Part shown: one piece after another, positions 37,821 to 51,015 of the stretch
How the letters are laid out: each line of letters begins with the position of its first letter
How positions within the stretch are numbered: the first letter of the stretch is position 1
Assembly: GCF_030545015.1 (NCBI RefSeq)
Contig: NZ_CP120653.1
Location: forward strand, 1,736,001 to 1,800,000
DNA: 64,000 nucleotides
Origin: Myroides sp. JBRI-B21084
Lineage (GTDB): Bacteria > Bacteroidota > Bacteroidia > Flavobacteriales > Flavobacteriaceae
Direction: 5' to 3'
Translations under genes and position numbers: made by a program
The notes under the pieces: generated by a model
Database searches by the model: none
Told to the model about the DNA's origin: nothing
What the model saw: only the letters and a program-made list of their open reading frames with translations

Positions 37821-38375
37821 ATAGCAGTACATCACAGAAGAGGTTTTAAACCTCAGGAAAAAAAGGAAGACGCACACAAAACTAATGAAGCAATTCGTGT
37901 GCCTGAAGTTCGTTTAGTAGGCGATAACGTAGAACCAGGAGTTTACAAAACATCACAAGCATTAGCTATGGCTGATGAACAAGGATTAGATTTGGTTGAA
38001 ATTTCTCCAAATGCAGCCCCTCCTGTTTGTAAAATTATCGATTACAAAAAGTTTCTTTACGAGCAAAAGAAACGTGACAAAATGTTGAAGGCTAAAACTG
38101 CACAAATTACGGTTAAAGAAATTCGTTTTGGTCCACAAACAGACGAACATGATTACGAGTTTAAAAAGAAAAATGCCATGAAGTTCCTTAAAGAAGGCGC
38201 TAAATTAAAAGCATTTGTATTTTTTAAAGGAAGATCTATTATCTATAAAGAACAAGGTCAAATTTTATTATTGCGTTTAGCTCAAGATCTTGAAGAATTT
38301 GGTAAAGTAGAAGCGATGCCTGTTCTTGAAGGTAAAAGAATGACAATGTATATTGCACCTAAAAAGAAAAATTAG
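37821..38375 (+). CDS. infC: Translation initiation factor IF-3, predicted ATA start
   Basis: IF-3 stabilises free 30S subunits and rejects non-AUG starts. The core is unmistakable: [57 protein letters not shown]. Reading starts conventionally at GTG 37899 would remove about 26 N-terminal residues. Extending in frame gives, from ATA at 37821, (M)[19 protein letters not shown], which aligns with the MAIRRNRG-type start of flavobacterial IF-3 and yields a normal 184 residues. The frame is closed by a TAA at 37806 and contains no ATG, GTG or TTG before 37899. A small hairpin (GCTTG-ACAA-CAAGC, 37791-37804) lies just before the start. Rare start codons in infC are a known autoregulation device. 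Confidence 0.88.
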   Translation: MAVHHRRGFKPQEKKEDAHKTNEAIRVPEVRLVGDNVEPGVYKTSQALAMADEQGLDLVEISPNAAPPVCKIIDYKKFLYEQKKRDKMLKAKTAQITVKEIRFGPQTDEHDYEFKKKNAMKFLKEGAKLKAFVFFKGRSIIYKEQGQILLLRLAQDLEEFGKVEAMPVLEGKRMTMYIAPKKKN

Positions 38376-38383
38376 TATTTTTG
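38376..38383 (+). promoter_or_regulatory. Possible internal -7 promoter element before rpmI
   Basis: TATTTTTG begins directly after the infC stop codon and lies 41 bases before rpmI. It matches TAnnTTTG but no -33 box was confirmed because that region is coding. Confidence 0.35.
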
Positions 38384-38424
38384 CAAAATATTGTTAAGTA
38401 AGATAACATAAATACCTAGGACAA

Positions 38425-38622
38425 ATGCCTAAAATGAAAACAAAATCTAGTGCTAAGAAACGTTTTACCGTTACTGGTTCTGGAAAAATTAAAAGAAAAC
38501 ACGCTTTTAAAAGCCACATCTTAACAAAGAAGTCTAAAAAGCGTAAATTAGCTTTAACTCATTCTGGTTTAGTACATAAATCAGACGAAAGAAGCATTAA
38601 AGAACAATTAAGAATAGTTTAA
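38425..38622 (+). CDS. rpmI: 50S ribosomal protein L35
   Basis: A 65-residue, very basic ribosomal protein. [20 protein letters not shown] at the start and [15 protein letters not shown] in the middle are the L35 signature. It stands in the conserved infC-rpmI-rplT order, 49 bases after infC. Confidence 0.97.
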   Translation: MPKMKTKSSAKKRFTVTGSGKIKRKHAFKSHILTKKSKKRKLALTHSGLVHKSDERSIKEQLRIV

Positions 38623-38656
38623 TCTATTTATTGTTTTTTAGGTTAAAACAATTTAA

Positions 38657-38720
38657 TAACCCTGGAGTGGGCCGATTGAAATAAAATCGAAAGTGGTATA
38701 AAAAACTACCCGCCTTACTA
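38657..38720 (+). ncRNA. Possible structured leader RNA before rplT (L20 autoregulation candidate)
   Basis: The 116-base rpmI-rplT gap has an unusually GC-rich core for this genome. It can form a hairpin CGATT/AATCG (38673-38689), a hairpin GTGGT/ACTAC (38693-38709), and outer pairing GTGG (38667-38670) with CCGC (38710-38713), giving a three-way junction. L20 is known to repress its own operon by binding mRNA that mimics 23S rRNA, and Bacteroidota L20 leaders have been described. Pairings were found by eye only. Confidence 0.4.
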
Positions 38721-38738
38721 CAAAAAAATTTTAAAATT

Positions 38739-39083
38739 ATGCCAAAAGCAAATAATGCAGTAGCATCAAGAGCAAGAAGAAAAAGAATTTTGAAGCAAGC
38801 CAAAGGTTTCTTCGGAAGACGTAAAAACGTTTGGACAGTAGCTAAAAACGCGGTAGAAAAAGCAATGAAATATGCTTACCGCGATAGAAAACAAAAGAAA
38901 AGAAATTTCCGTGCGTTATGGATTATGCGTATTAACGCTGGTGCTCGTTTACACGGAATGTCTTATTCACAATTCATGGGTAAAATCAAAGCTAATAACA
39001 TTGAATTAAACCGTAAGGTTTTAGCAGATTTAGCAATGAATCACCCAGAAGCTTTCACAGCTATCGTTAATAAAATTAAATAA
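38739..39083 (+). CDS. rplT: 50S ribosomal protein L20
   Basis: A 114-residue rRNA-binding protein needed early in 50S assembly. Diagnostic segments are [22 protein letters not shown] and [25 protein letters not shown] (given here in part). Length is normal. It is the last gene of the thrS-infC-rpmI-rplT run and is followed by a strong terminator. Confidence 0.97.
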   Translation: MPKANNAVASRARRKRILKQAKGFFGRRKNVWTVAKNAVEKAMKYAYRDRKQKKRNFRALWIMRINAGARLHGMSYSQFMGKIKANNIELNRKVLADLAMNHPEAFTAIVNKIK

Positions 39084-39117
39084 ACGTTTGTAAAACCCGT
39101 TTATCTTACTTATCATA

Positions 39118-39149
39118 AAAAAAACCTGCTTTTAGCAGGTTTTTTTGTT
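39118..39149 (+). terminator. Terminator of the infC-rpmI-rplT operon
   Basis: AAAACCTGCT / AGCAGGTTTT hairpin followed by a run of T, 35 bases after the rplT stop. Confidence 0.9.
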
Positions 39150-39179
39150 TTAAATACAATATTTATGCTTTAAGATTAA

Positions 39180-39187
39180 TACCTTTG
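39180..39187 (+). promoter_or_regulatory. -7 promoter element for dapD
   Basis: TACCTTTG matches TAnnTTTG and lies 16 bases before the dapD ATG. Confidence 0.5.
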
Positions 39188-39203
39188 CAAAAATGATTTT
39201 TTT

Positions 39204-40019
39204 ATGCAAGAATTACAAAATATTGTAGAGCACGCTTGGGAAAACCGAGAATTGTTGCAACAAGAAGAAACACAAATAGCCATTAGAAAAGTTATTGATT
39301 TAATTGATAATGGTGAATTACGTACTGCACAACCAATTGACGGTGGATGGCAAATTAACGAATGGGTTAAAAAGGCTGTAGTTATGTACTTCCCTATTCA
39401 AAAAATGGAAACATTAGAAGCTGGTATTTTTGAATACCACGATAAAATGCCTTTAAAAAGAAATTATGCTGCAAAAGGAATACGCGTAGTGCCTAATGCT
39501 GTTGCGCGTCATGGTGCATATATTTCGGCGGGTGTTATCTTAATGCCATCATATGTAAACATTGGTGCATATGTAGATGAAGGTACTATGGTTGATACAT
39601 GGGCTACTGTAGGTTCATGTGCACAAATTGGTAAAAATGTACATTTATCTGGTGGTGTTGGTATTGGTGGTGTTTTAGAGCCATTACAAGCTGCACCAGT
39701 AATTATTGAAGATAATGCATTCATTGGATCACGTTGTATTGTTGTAGAAGGTGTTCGTGTTGGTAAAGAAGCCGTTTTAGGTGCAAATGTTTGCTTAACT
39801 GCATCAACAAAAATTATTGATGTTACTGGCGAAACTCCAATAGAATTAAAAGGTTATGTACCTGAACGTTCTGTTGTTATTCCTGGTTCTTACACCAAAA
39901 AATTTGAAGCAGGTGAATATCAAGTTCCATGTGCATTAATTATTGGTAAACGTAAAGAAAGTACCGATAAAAAAACGTCGTTAAACGATGCGCTACGTGA
40001 GCATAACGTAGCCGTATAA
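39204..40019 (+). CDS. dapD: Tetrahydrodipicolinate N-succinyltransferase
   Basis: A 271-residue left-handed beta-helix enzyme of lysine/diaminopimelate synthesis that succinylates tetrahydrodipicolinate. ELQNIVEHAWENRELLQ at the start, the hexapeptide repeats (ISAGVILMPSYVNIGAYVDEG) and TWATVGSCAQIGKNVHLSGG are family-specific. It is monocistronic and converges on acs with a shared terminator. Diaminopimelate is also needed for the cell wall in this group. Confidence 0.95.
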   Translation: MQELQNIVEHAWENRELLQQEETQIAIRKVIDLIDNGELRTAQPIDGGWQINEWVKKAVVMYFPIQKMETLEAGIFEYHDKMPLKRNYAAKGIRVVPNAVARHGAYISAGVILMPSYVNIGAYVDEGTMVDTWATVGSCAQIGKNVHLSGGVGIGGVLEPLQAAPVIIEDNAFIGSRCIVVEGVRVGKEAVLGANVCLTASTKIIDVTGETPIELKGYVPERSVVIPGSYTKKFEAGEYQVPCALIIGKRKESTDKKTSLNDALREHNVAV

Positions 40020-40025
40020 AATAGT

Positions 40026-40056
40026 AAATCCCTTTGCAGTGCAAAGGGATTTTTTT
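40026..40056. terminator. Terminator between dapD and acs
   Basis: AAATCCCTTTG / CAAAGGGATTT hairpin with a T run on the right and A residues on the left, able to serve both convergent genes. Confidence 0.85.
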
Positions 40057-41963
40057 TATAAACGATTAGCAATAATATTCTTAACAACTTCGGGGTTAAT
40101 CATTGTTGATGTATCACCAAAATTATCTAATTGATTTAAAGCTATAGACCTTAAAACACGACGTAATATTTTTCCCGATCTGGTTTTAGGTAAATCGGTA
40201 ACAAATTGAATTTTATCTAATTTACCAATTGGTCCGTAATGATCTGCAATTAATTGATTGATTTCTTTCTTTAAATTATCTTTATCACGTGAAGTTCCTT
40301 CTAATTTTAATGAAATATATCCATACAAAGCATTTCCTTTAATATCATGCGGAAAACCTACAACTGCCGATTCTGCAACCGCTGGATGTTGATTAATTGC
40401 ATCTTCAATAGGAGCTGTACCAAGATTATGGCCCGAAACAATTACCACATCATCTGCCCTACCTGTAATTCGGTAATAACCTACTTCGTCACGTAACGCA
40501 TTATCGCCAGTGAAATAAGTTCCAGGAAAATCGGAAAAATAAGTTTTTACAAAACGCTCGTGATCGCCCCAAATAGTTCTTGCTATAGAAGGCCATGGAA
40601 ATTTTACACACAAGCTACCCATAACTTGGTTACCTTTAATCTCGTTGTTTTTATCATCCATTAAAACAGCTTGAACACCCGGTAATGGCAACGTTGCATA
40701 TGTTGGTTTTGTTGGAGTTACACATGCAATGGGAGCAATTAAAATAGCCCCAGTTTCGGTTTGCCACCAAGTATCAACAATTGGGCATCGTTTTTTGCCT
40801 ATAAAATCGTTAAACCAATGCCACGCTTCTTCGTTTATTGGTTCGCCAACCGATCCTAAAACTCTTAATGAAGATAGATTATGTGATGCAACGTATGAAT
40901 AATCAGCTGTCATTAACGAACGTATAGCTGTAGGTGCCGTGTAAAAATGTGTGATTTTATGTTTATCAATTATATCCCAATAACGCGATGGATTCGGAAA
41001 TGTAGGAATTCCTTCAAAAAGTACCGTTGTTGCCCCATTTAATAAAGCGCCGTATAAAATATATGAATGCCCCGTTATCCATCCTAAGTCTGCCGTGCAC
41101 CAAAAAACATCTGTATCATTATAGTTAAATACATTTTGAAAACTATAAGCTGTTTGTACCATGTATCCTGCAGTTGTATGAACCATACCCTTTGGTTTAC
41201 CTGTTGAACCTGATGTATATAAAATAAATAAAGGGTCTTCGGCATCCATAATTTCGGCTATATTTGTATCGTTAGCATCTTGATACAAATCGTTAAACCA
41301 CACATCACGTAAAGGATTAAAAGCAACTTGTTCATTTGTACGTTTTACGACTAATACTTTTTCAACTGAAGTTACATTTTCAATTGCTTTATCAACAATT
41401 TCTTTAATTTTTATTGATTTATCTCCTCTAAAACCTCCATCGGCCGTAATTATTAACTTTGCATTACAATCTTCAACTCTTGAACGAATGGCAGCATCTG
41501 AAAATCCGGCAAAAATAACCGAATGTATTGCTCCAATTCGTGCACAAGCCAACATGCTTATGGCTAATTCGGGAATCATAGGTAAATAAATACAAACTCT
41601 ATCGCCTTTTTTAATACCTAACGATTTTAAAACATTGGCTGTTTTAGCAACTTTTATATACAATTCGTTGTATGTAATGCGCTGAGCTTCTTCTGAAGGG
41701 TTATTGGGTTCAAAAATAAGAGCCGTTTTATCGCCACGTTTTGATAAATGTCGGTCGATACAGTTTTTAGTAATGTTTAATTTTGCGTTTACAAACCATT
41801 TTATTTCCCCTTTAGGAAAATCAAAATCAAAAACTTTATCCCAACCCTGATACCATGTGAAATTTTCTTCGGCAATTTTACTCCAAAACTTTCTTGGTTC
41901 ACGAACCGATTTTTTATAATGTTTAAAATATTGCTCTAAATCGGCAATTTTATAATAACTCAT
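40056..41963 (-). CDS. acs: Acetate-CoA ligase (acetyl-CoA synthetase)
   Basis: A 635-residue AMP-forming ligase that activates acetate. The AMP-binding P-loop is LFILYTSGSTGKPKGMVHT, followed by WWQTETGAI, YFTGDNALRDEVGYYRITGR and the acetylatable Lys in LPKTRSGKILRRVLR near the C-terminus. Length is normal. It is monocistronic. No acetyltransferase or deacetylase gene for its regulation lies nearby. Confidence 0.95.
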   Translation of the reverse strand: MSYYKIADLEQYFKHYKKSVREPRKFWSKIAEENFTWYQGWDKVFDFDFPKGEIKWFVNAKLNITKNCIDRHLSKRGDKTALIFEPNNPSEEAQRITYNELYIKVAKTANVLKSLGIKKGDRVCIYLPMIPELAISMLACARIGAIHSVIFAGFSDAAIRSRVEDCNAKLIITADGGFRGDKSIKIKEIVDKAIENVTSVEKVLVVKRTNEQVAFNPLRDVWFNDLYQDANDTNIAEIMDAEDPLFILYTSGSTGKPKGMVHTTAGYMVQTAYSFQNVFNYNDTDVFWCTADLGWITGHSYILYGALLNGATTVLFEGIPTFPNPSRYWDIIDKHKITHFYTAPTAIRSLMTADYSYVASHNLSSLRVLGSVGEPINEEAWHWFNDFIGKKRCPIVDTWWQTETGAILIAPIACVTPTKPTYATLPLPGVQAVLMDDKNNEIKGNQVMGSLCVKFPWPSIARTIWGDHERFVKTYFSDFPGTYFTGDNALRDEVGYYRITGRADDVVIVSGHNLGTAPIEDAINQHPAVAESAVVGFPHDIKGNALYGYISLKLEGTSRDKDNLKKEINQLIADHYGPIGKLDKIQFVTDLPKTRSGKILRRVLRSIALNQLDNFGDTSTMINPEVVKNIIANRL

Positions 41964-41998
41964 AATTAATTGTGTAGTTTAGCATACTAAAATTAATA

Positions 41999-42036
41999 AA
42001 AAAAGGAATATTTATGAGTAAAATATTCCTTTTTAA
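41999..42036 (-). terminator. Terminator of the NMO/FabK gene
   Basis: AAAAAGGAATATTT / AAATATTCCTTTTT with a 7-base loop lies just past the stop of the gene at 42053, on the minus strand. Confidence 0.75.
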
Positions 42037-42052
42037 TAGTTTTATAAATCAA

Positions 42053-42991
42053 TTAAAATGCAAAGTTGGTTTGAATTGATTGATTAAATTCATTAATGAT
42101 TTCAGAAACTACTTCGTTAACAGGTTTAATCTCATTAATTAACCCCACAATTTGACCAATTTCCAGTTCACCATTATCTACATCACCTTCAAACATACCG
42201 CGCTTTGCTCTGGCTCTGCCTAAAAGTGATTTTAAATCATCTACAGTAGCACAATTTTGATATGCTTCTGCAACTTCATTAAAAAATTTATTGCGAATTA
42301 AACGTACCGGAGCCAATTCCTTTAAAGTTAAAAATGTATCGCCTTCTTGTGCATTAACACAAGTATCTTTAAAATGTTGATGAGCCGAACTTTCTATTGT
42401 CATTGCAAAACGTGTACCCATTTGCACGGCATCGGCACCTAAAATCATGGCTGCATGCATGGCTTTACCTGTTGCAATACCACCAGCAGCTATTAACGGA
42501 ATTTGTAGTTGTTTTTTAACCATTGGTATTAAGGTAAACGTTGTAGTTTCTTCTCTACCATTATGCCCACCTGCTTCAAAACCTTCTGCAACAACAGCAT
42601 CAACCCCAGCCTCTTGAGCTTTTAGTGCAAATTTTGTAGAACTTACAACATGTACAACCGTAATACCTTTTTCTTTAAGCCAATTTGTATATGTTTTAGG
42701 ATTTCCTGCTGAAGTAAATACAATTTTCACACCTTCTTCAACAATAATATTCATTATTTCTTCTATATTTGGATACAACATAGGAACGTTTACTCCAAAA
42801 GGTTTTGAAGTTGCCAATTTGCATTTTTGAATATGTTCGCGCAAAACTTCAGGATACATTGAACCAGCGCCTATTAAACCTAAACCACCTGCATTACTAA
42901 CCGCTGCTGCTAATTTATAACCGCTGTTCCATATCATTCCACCTTGAATAATTGGATATTTTATATTGAATAGTTGAGTAATTTTATTCAT
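42053..42991 (-). CDS. Nitronate monooxygenase / FabK-like flavoprotein
   Basis: A 312-residue FMN-dependent TIM-barrel protein. Motifs: YPIIQGGMIWNSGYKLAAAV at the start, VVAEGFEAGGHNGREE with the conserved His region, PLIAAGGIATGKAMHAAMILGADAVQMGTRF for FMN phosphate binding. These fit both nitronate monooxygenase and enoyl-ACP reductase II (FabK), and the two are hard to tell apart by sequence alone. If FabK, it would reduce enoyl-ACP in fatty-acid synthesis. It lies upstream of acs on the same strand but a terminator separates them. Confidence 0.85.
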   Translation of the reverse strand: MNKITQLFNIKYPIIQGGMIWNSGYKLAAAVSNAGGLGLIGAGSMYPEVLREHIQKCKLATSKPFGVNVPMLYPNIEEIMNIIVEEGVKIVFTSAGNPKTYTNWLKEKGITVVHVVSSTKFALKAQEAGVDAVVAEGFEAGGHNGREETTTFTLIPMVKKQLQIPLIAAGGIATGKAMHAAMILGADAVQMGTRFAMTIESSAHQHFKDTCVNAQEGDTFLTLKELAPVRLIRNKFFNEVAEAYQNCATVDDLKSLLGRARAKRGMFEGDVDNGELEIGQIVGLINEIKPVNEVVSEIINEFNQSIQTNFAF

Positions 42992-43017
42992 TTTTTTATA
43001 GTTTTATACAAAAATAG

Positions 43018-43048
43018 AAAAACCAAGCTTATTTTGCTTGGTTTTTTA
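43018..43048 (-). terminator. Terminator of mnmA
   Basis: AAACCAAGC / GCTTGG hairpin with A run on the left (T run on the minus strand), between mnmA and the NMO/FabK gene. Confidence 0.8.
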
Positions 43049-43064
43049 TTGTTTTTAAATATTT

Positions 43065-44261
43065 TTAAAGTTTAGAAATTACGCCCGAACCTAATAATTC
43101 GTCGTTAATATGCCACGATACAAATTGCCCTTCGGTTATGGCAGATTGAGGTTCATTAAATCGAACAAACAATCCTTTTTCGGTTTGATGTAATGTTGCG
43201 TTTTGTAATGGTTGGCGGTAACGTATACGCGCCATTACTTCCATTTGTTCACCATTCTTTAGTCTTAAATCTTCTCGAATCCAATGAATTTCATGTGATT
43301 GAACCAATAGTGTTTTTCTAAACAACCCAGGATGCATATTTCCCTGACCTGTATAAATAGCGTTATCGTTTACATTTGTATCAATAATAAACAAGGCTTC
43401 TTGCGTTCCTCCTACATTTAAACCTTTACGTTGACCCATTGTAAAATAATGAGCCCCATTGTGTTCACCCACTTTTTTAGCCATTTCGGGTGTATATTTA
43501 ACCGATGTTGCTTCCCAAAGCAATTCATCATCTAAATCGTTAAAAAATGGCTTTGATTGATTGTAAACATCGTTATTCTTAGAAACTTCGTATATGATAC
43601 CTTTTTTGGGTTTTAACTGTTGTTGCAAAAACTCAGGCAAACGTACTTTTCCAATAAAGCAAAGTCCTTGAGAATCTTTTTTTGCTGCTGTAATTAAATT
43701 ATTTTTTGCAGCAATTTCTCTTACTTCAGGTTTTAAGTATTCACCAATTGGAAACAAAGCTTTTGCTAATTGCTCTTGCGATAGCTGACATAAAAAATAC
43801 GATTGATCTTTATTTGGATCTTTACCCGCTAATAATTTATAAACTGTTTTTCCGTTTATAATTTCTTCTTCTTTTCTGCAGTAATGTCCAGTAGCAACAT
43901 AATCGGCACCTAATTCTAATGCAATTTTCATAAATACATCGAATTTAATTTCACGATTACATAAAACATCCGGATTGGGTGTTCTACCGTTTTCATATTC
44001 ATTGAACATATAATCTACAATACGCTCTTTGTACTGTTCACTTAAATCAACTGTTTGAAAAGGGATTCCTAATTTATCAGCAACCAATAAAGCATCGTTA
44101 CTATCTTCTAACCAAGGACATTCATCGGAAATAGTAACTGTATCATCGTGCCAGTTTTTCATAAATAAACCAATAACTTCGTATCCTTGATCTATTAATA
44201 ACTGCGCTGCAACGCTTGAATCTACTCCACCTGAAAGGCCTACTACTACTCTTTTTTTCAT
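43065..44261 (-). CDS. mnmA: tRNA 2-thiouridylase MnmA
   Basis: A 398-residue enzyme that thiolates U34 in tRNAs for Lys, Glu and Gln. The PP-loop is [17 protein letters not shown] (residues 7-23). The catalytic cysteines are Cys101 in [10 protein letters not shown] and Cys201 in [10 protein letters not shown]. The C-terminal domain is the usual beta-rich tail. Sulfur ultimately comes from a cysteine desulfurase such as the one at 1.3-2.4 kb. A -7-like TAACTTTG lies at 44280-44287 on the minus strand. Confidence 0.95.
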   Translation of the reverse strand: MKKRVVVGLSGGVDSSVAAQLLIDQGYEVIGLFMKNWHDDTVTISDECPWLEDSNDALLVADKLGIPFQTVDLSEQYKERIVDYMFNEYENGRTPNPDVLCNREIKFDVFMKIALELGADYVATGHYCRKEEEIINGKTVYKLLAGKDPNKDQSYFLCQLSQEQLAKALFPIGEYLKPEVREIAAKNNLITAAKKDSQGLCFIGKVRLPEFLQQQLKPKKGIIYEVSKNNDVYNQSKPFFNDLDDELLWEATSVKYTPEMAKKVGEHNGAHYFTMGQRKGLNVGGTQEALFIIDTNVNDNAIYTGQGNMHPGLFRKTLLVQSHEIHWIREDLRLKNGEQMEVMARIRYRQPLQNATLHQTEKGLFVRFNEPQSAITEGQFVSWHINDELLGSGVISKL

Positions 44262-44279
44262 TTTTTAAAAATCGAAAAG

Positions 44280-44287
44280 CAAAGTTA
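44280..44287 (-). promoter_or_regulatory. -7 promoter element for mnmA
   Basis: Reads TAACTTTG on the minus strand, 18 bases before the mnmA ATG; no -33 TTTG was seen. Confidence 0.4.
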
Positions 44288-44309
44288 CGATAATTGATTG
44301 AGTTGTTTT

Positions 44310-44942
44310 TTATTTAGATTTATTTTTAGGAACAATTAGCTTTCCGTTAACATATTCGGCTTCATCGGTAATTTTACCATTAGCATCACGTATGATTAAT
44401 TTTCCTTCTAAAATCCCATTTTTATAATTTGCTTCTTTAATTTTTACACCATTTTCAGAAAATTGATTAGCAATACCATCTTCAATTCCATTTTTGTATT
44501 GTAGTTCTTCAGATAATTTACCTGAAACATAAAAAGCTTTTTTTATACCATGAAGTTTATCGTTTTTGTAAGGCTCTTCAGACATAACATTTTGACCATC
44601 TTTATGATAAATCTTCCAAACACCTTCTTTTGATTTGTTAATATAAACTCCTTCAGACATTTTCTTTTTTCCATTGTAAAAAATAGAATATACAGAACCA
44701 TCTGCTTTAAATTCTTTAGTAGCAATTAGCTTTTTTTCAGCTTCATCTGCATAAAACTTAAAAACTCCAATCTCTTTTCCATTTTTAAAAGTCCCTTCGT
44801 ATTTAACATTATTTGTTTTTGAATAATAACCAATCCAATTACCTTCACGTTGGCCATTTGCATTAGTTTTATTTACATCTTGTGCATAAACAGCAATCGA
44901 TCCCGATACAACAGCTAACGCTGTAAACATATATTGTTTCAT
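44310..44942 (-). CDS. Secreted MORN-like repeat protein (YwqK-type)
   Basis: A 210-residue protein with a signal peptide (residues 1-20, ending IAVYAQ). About six MORN-like repeats follow, each around a Tyr/Phe-x-Asn-Gly-Lys core (EGTFKNGKEIGVFKFY; EGVYINKSKEGVWKIYHKDGQ; ANYKNGILEGKLIIRDANGK). Databases often label such proteins 'toxin-antitoxin system YwqK family antitoxin', but here the signal peptide and lack of a toxin partner argue for a periplasmic or surface role. It lies 48 bases upstream of mnmA. Confidence 0.82.
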   Translation of the reverse strand: MKQYMFTALAVVSGSIAVYAQDVNKTNANGQREGNWIGYYSKTNNVKYEGTFKNGKEIGVFKFYADEAEKKLIATKEFKADGSVYSIFYNGKKKMSEGVYINKSKEGVWKIYHKDGQNVMSEEPYKNDKLHGIKKAFYVSGKLSEELQYKNGIEDGIANQFSENGVKIKEANYKNGILEGKLIIRDANGKITDEAEYVNGKLIVPKNKSK

Positions 44943-45076
44943 TCTTTTATTAAGTTTAATATTTCAAAAATAAGCATTATGGATTTGATTCAGCAATAAT
45001 TTTGCCATAAATAAATTTAAGTTTGCTTAATTAAAAAAATACATTACAATTTGAAATAATCTATATTCTAAAGTAT

Positions 45077-45133
45077 AAAAAAAGAAAATCCCAATCTTTT
45101 CAGATTGGGGTTATACTAAAAAAGGCGACGACT
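45077..45133. repeat. Degenerate second copy of the rrn terminator plus 5S tail
   Basis: This stretch repeats, with a few changes, the sequence at 45161-45218: an A-rich lead, the hairpin CCCAATCTTTTCAGATTGGG, then ACTAAAAAAGGCG-CGAC corresponding to the 5S 3' end. After GACGAC the 5S similarity is lost. Confidence 0.75.
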
Positions 45134-45164
45134 TGACCGAAGGGACACGCCGCACCTATGAAAA

Positions 45165-45201
45165 AAAAGAAAACCCCAATCTTTTCAGATTGGGGTTTTA
45201 C
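45165..45201 (-). terminator. Terminator of the rRNA operon
   Basis: AAAACCCCAATC / GATTGGGGTTTT hairpin lies directly after the 5S 3' end on the minus strand, with a T run on that strand. Confidence 0.9.
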
Positions 45202-45207
45202 TAAAAA

Positions 45208-45315
<108 letters not shown>

Positions 45316-45445
45316 TAAGCTTTTGGTTTATTACACTTGTAACAAACTATTTTGTTAACATATTTTCGATACTTTTTGTAGATTATTTCAAGTTTAGTCT
45401 TAATACTAAATTCTCAATACTATTTTTATAAAGCAATTCCTAGAG

Positions 45446-48330
<2,885 letters not shown>

Positions 48331-48439
48331 CTACTTTAATCCCTAAAGATTAAATGTGCTTTATATTATTTCTAATATTATTCTACTTTTTAAATGTATC
48401 TCAATATGTCAATGAACTTTTTTCGCTTGATGCGAATTG

Positions 48440-48513
48440 TGGAGAATATCGGAGTCGAACCGATGACCTCCTGCGTGCAAGGCAGGCGCTCTAGCCAGCT
48501 GAGCTAATCCCCC
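48440..48513 (-). tRNA. tRNA-Ala (anticodon TGC)
   Basis: On the minus strand GGGGGATTAGCTCAGC opens a complete cloverleaf; the anticodon loop CTTGCAC sits on stem CCTGC/GCAGG and the T arm is GGTTCGACTCC. The CCA end is not encoded. It lies in the 16S-23S spacer. Confidence 0.96.
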
Positions 48514-48518
48514 ATTCT

Positions 48519-48552
48519 TTTAGCTTTCAGTTATCAGCCGTTAGCTTTCAGC
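48519..48552. repeat. Short direct repeat in the 16S-23S spacer
   Basis: TTAGCTTTCAG occurs at 48520-48530 and again at 48541-48551, separated by TTATCAGCCG, between tRNA-Ala and tRNA-Ile. Confidence 0.5.
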
Positions 48553-48642
48553 GGATTGTTGATAACTCAACTTCTAAAATTTCCTTTTATGGTATTTTTC
48601 ACAGCTTTTTAATTCGTAATTTTCTATTTCGTAATTAAAAGT

Positions 48643-48716
48643 AGTCCCGGGCAGACTCGAACTGCCGACCCCTACATTATCAGTGTAGTACTCTAACCAG
48701 CTGAGCTACGAGACTC
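48643..48716 (-). tRNA. tRNA-Ile (anticodon GAT)
   Basis: On the minus strand AGTCTCGTAGCTCAGC pairs with the CGGGACT 3' acceptor strand; the anticodon loop CTGATAA sits on CTACA/TGTAG. CCA is not encoded. Its place in the 16S-23S spacer before tRNA-Ala is standard. Confidence 0.96.
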
Positions 48717-48778
48717 TGTAATTTTTTACCTTTTTTTTGAACTAACAGTTAAGAGTAAGAGATTTTTAAACCATCTCT

Positions 48779-50298
<1,520 letters not shown>

Positions 50299-50428
50299 AT
50301 GTTTTTTATATTTTTTGATGTGTCGTTTAAAAACGTAATCTCTTACGCTCTTACTCTTTTTTTTCTGTTAATCCAATATGTCTATGAACTTGTCTCTTCT
50401 TCTGTCGCTTTGTTTCTTAAAGCGGTTG

Positions 50429-50459
50429 CAAAAGTAGTAACTTTTTCTAATCTACCAAA
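50429..50459 (-). promoter_or_regulatory. rRNA operon promoter (TTTTG-N19-TACTTTTG)
   Basis: On the minus strand the -7 element TACTTTTG (50436-50429) follows TTTTG by 19 bases, an excellent Bacteroidota match. It lies about 130 bases upstream of the 16S 5' end and downstream of tRNA-Val. Confidence 0.72.
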
Positions 50460-50494
50460 ACTTTTTTTAGTTTTTTTTGAAAAAGTTTTTTTTG

Positions 50495-50569
50495 TGGGCG
50501 ATAAGGGATTCGAACCCCTGACCCCCTCGGTGTAAACGAGGTGCTCTGAACCAGCTGAGCTAATCGCCC
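50495..50569 (-). tRNA. tRNA-Val (anticodon TAC)
   Basis: On the minus strand GGGCGATTAGCTCAGC pairs with ATCGCCC; the anticodon loop TTTACAC sits on CCTCG/CGAGG and the T arm is GGGTTCGAATCCC. CCA is not encoded. It lies about 200 bases upstream of 16S and between rrn promoter elements, so it may be co-transcribed with the rRNA or separate. Confidence 0.95.
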
Positions 50570-50594
50570 CTATTTTGTTTTTTTGAACGGACTG

Positions 50595-50627
50595 CAAAGA
50601 TAACAACCTTTTGTAATACCATCCAAA
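50595..50627 (-). promoter_or_regulatory. tRNA-Val promoter (TTTG-N21-TATCTTTG)
   Basis: On the minus strand TATCTTTG (50602-50595) follows TTTG by 21 bases, about 26 bases upstream of tRNA-Val. Confidence 0.68.
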
Positions 50628-50685
50628 TTTATTTTTTACTTTTTTTTTCTAGGAACGTGTTGCTTGCTGTGCTGCTAAGCGGGTG

Positions 50686-50717
50686 CAAATATACCACCCT
50701 TTTTTTGGCTTTTGCAA
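50686..50717 (-). promoter_or_regulatory. Distal promoter upstream of tRNA-Val (TTG-N21-TATATTTG)
   Basis: On the minus strand TATATTTG (50693-50686) follows TTG by 21 bases. It is the farthest upstream of three such elements and could drive tRNA-Val and the rRNA operon. The rest of the 50570-51044 interval is AT-rich, with no gene I can support. Confidence 0.55.
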
Positions 50718-51015
50718 GCTTTTTGCAAATGTTTTTTTAGTTTTTTTATAACCTACTTAATTGTAGTAATTTACGAATTATGAATTTTGAATTACGATTG
50801 TTGTTGGGGTGTTTTTACTAAATAAAACATACTTACTATATGTAATATTACTTTGCCTGTTCGCTTCGCTAGGGGCTTTTGGTTTTGAAATTTTTTATTT
50901 TTTTACAACAGTTTACACTCATTGGCACGGATTTTATATTTACAGCAAAGTGTTTTATAGTAAAACAGCCTTCATACGTGTGTATAGAGGCTGTTGGTTT
51001 TTATTGCTTATTGCA

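Noticed and set aside
37899..38375. infC starting at GTG 37899
   Set aside because: It would lose about 26 N-terminal residues that match IF-3; the frame extends to an ATA that fits the family start.
44310..44942. Calling the MORN-like protein an antitoxin
   Set aside because: It has a signal peptide and no toxin partner; the 'YwqK antitoxin' label comes from automated naming.
48519..48552. Spacer repeat as a mobile element
   Set aside because: Only two 11-base copies; too short and local to support more than a small tandem duplication.
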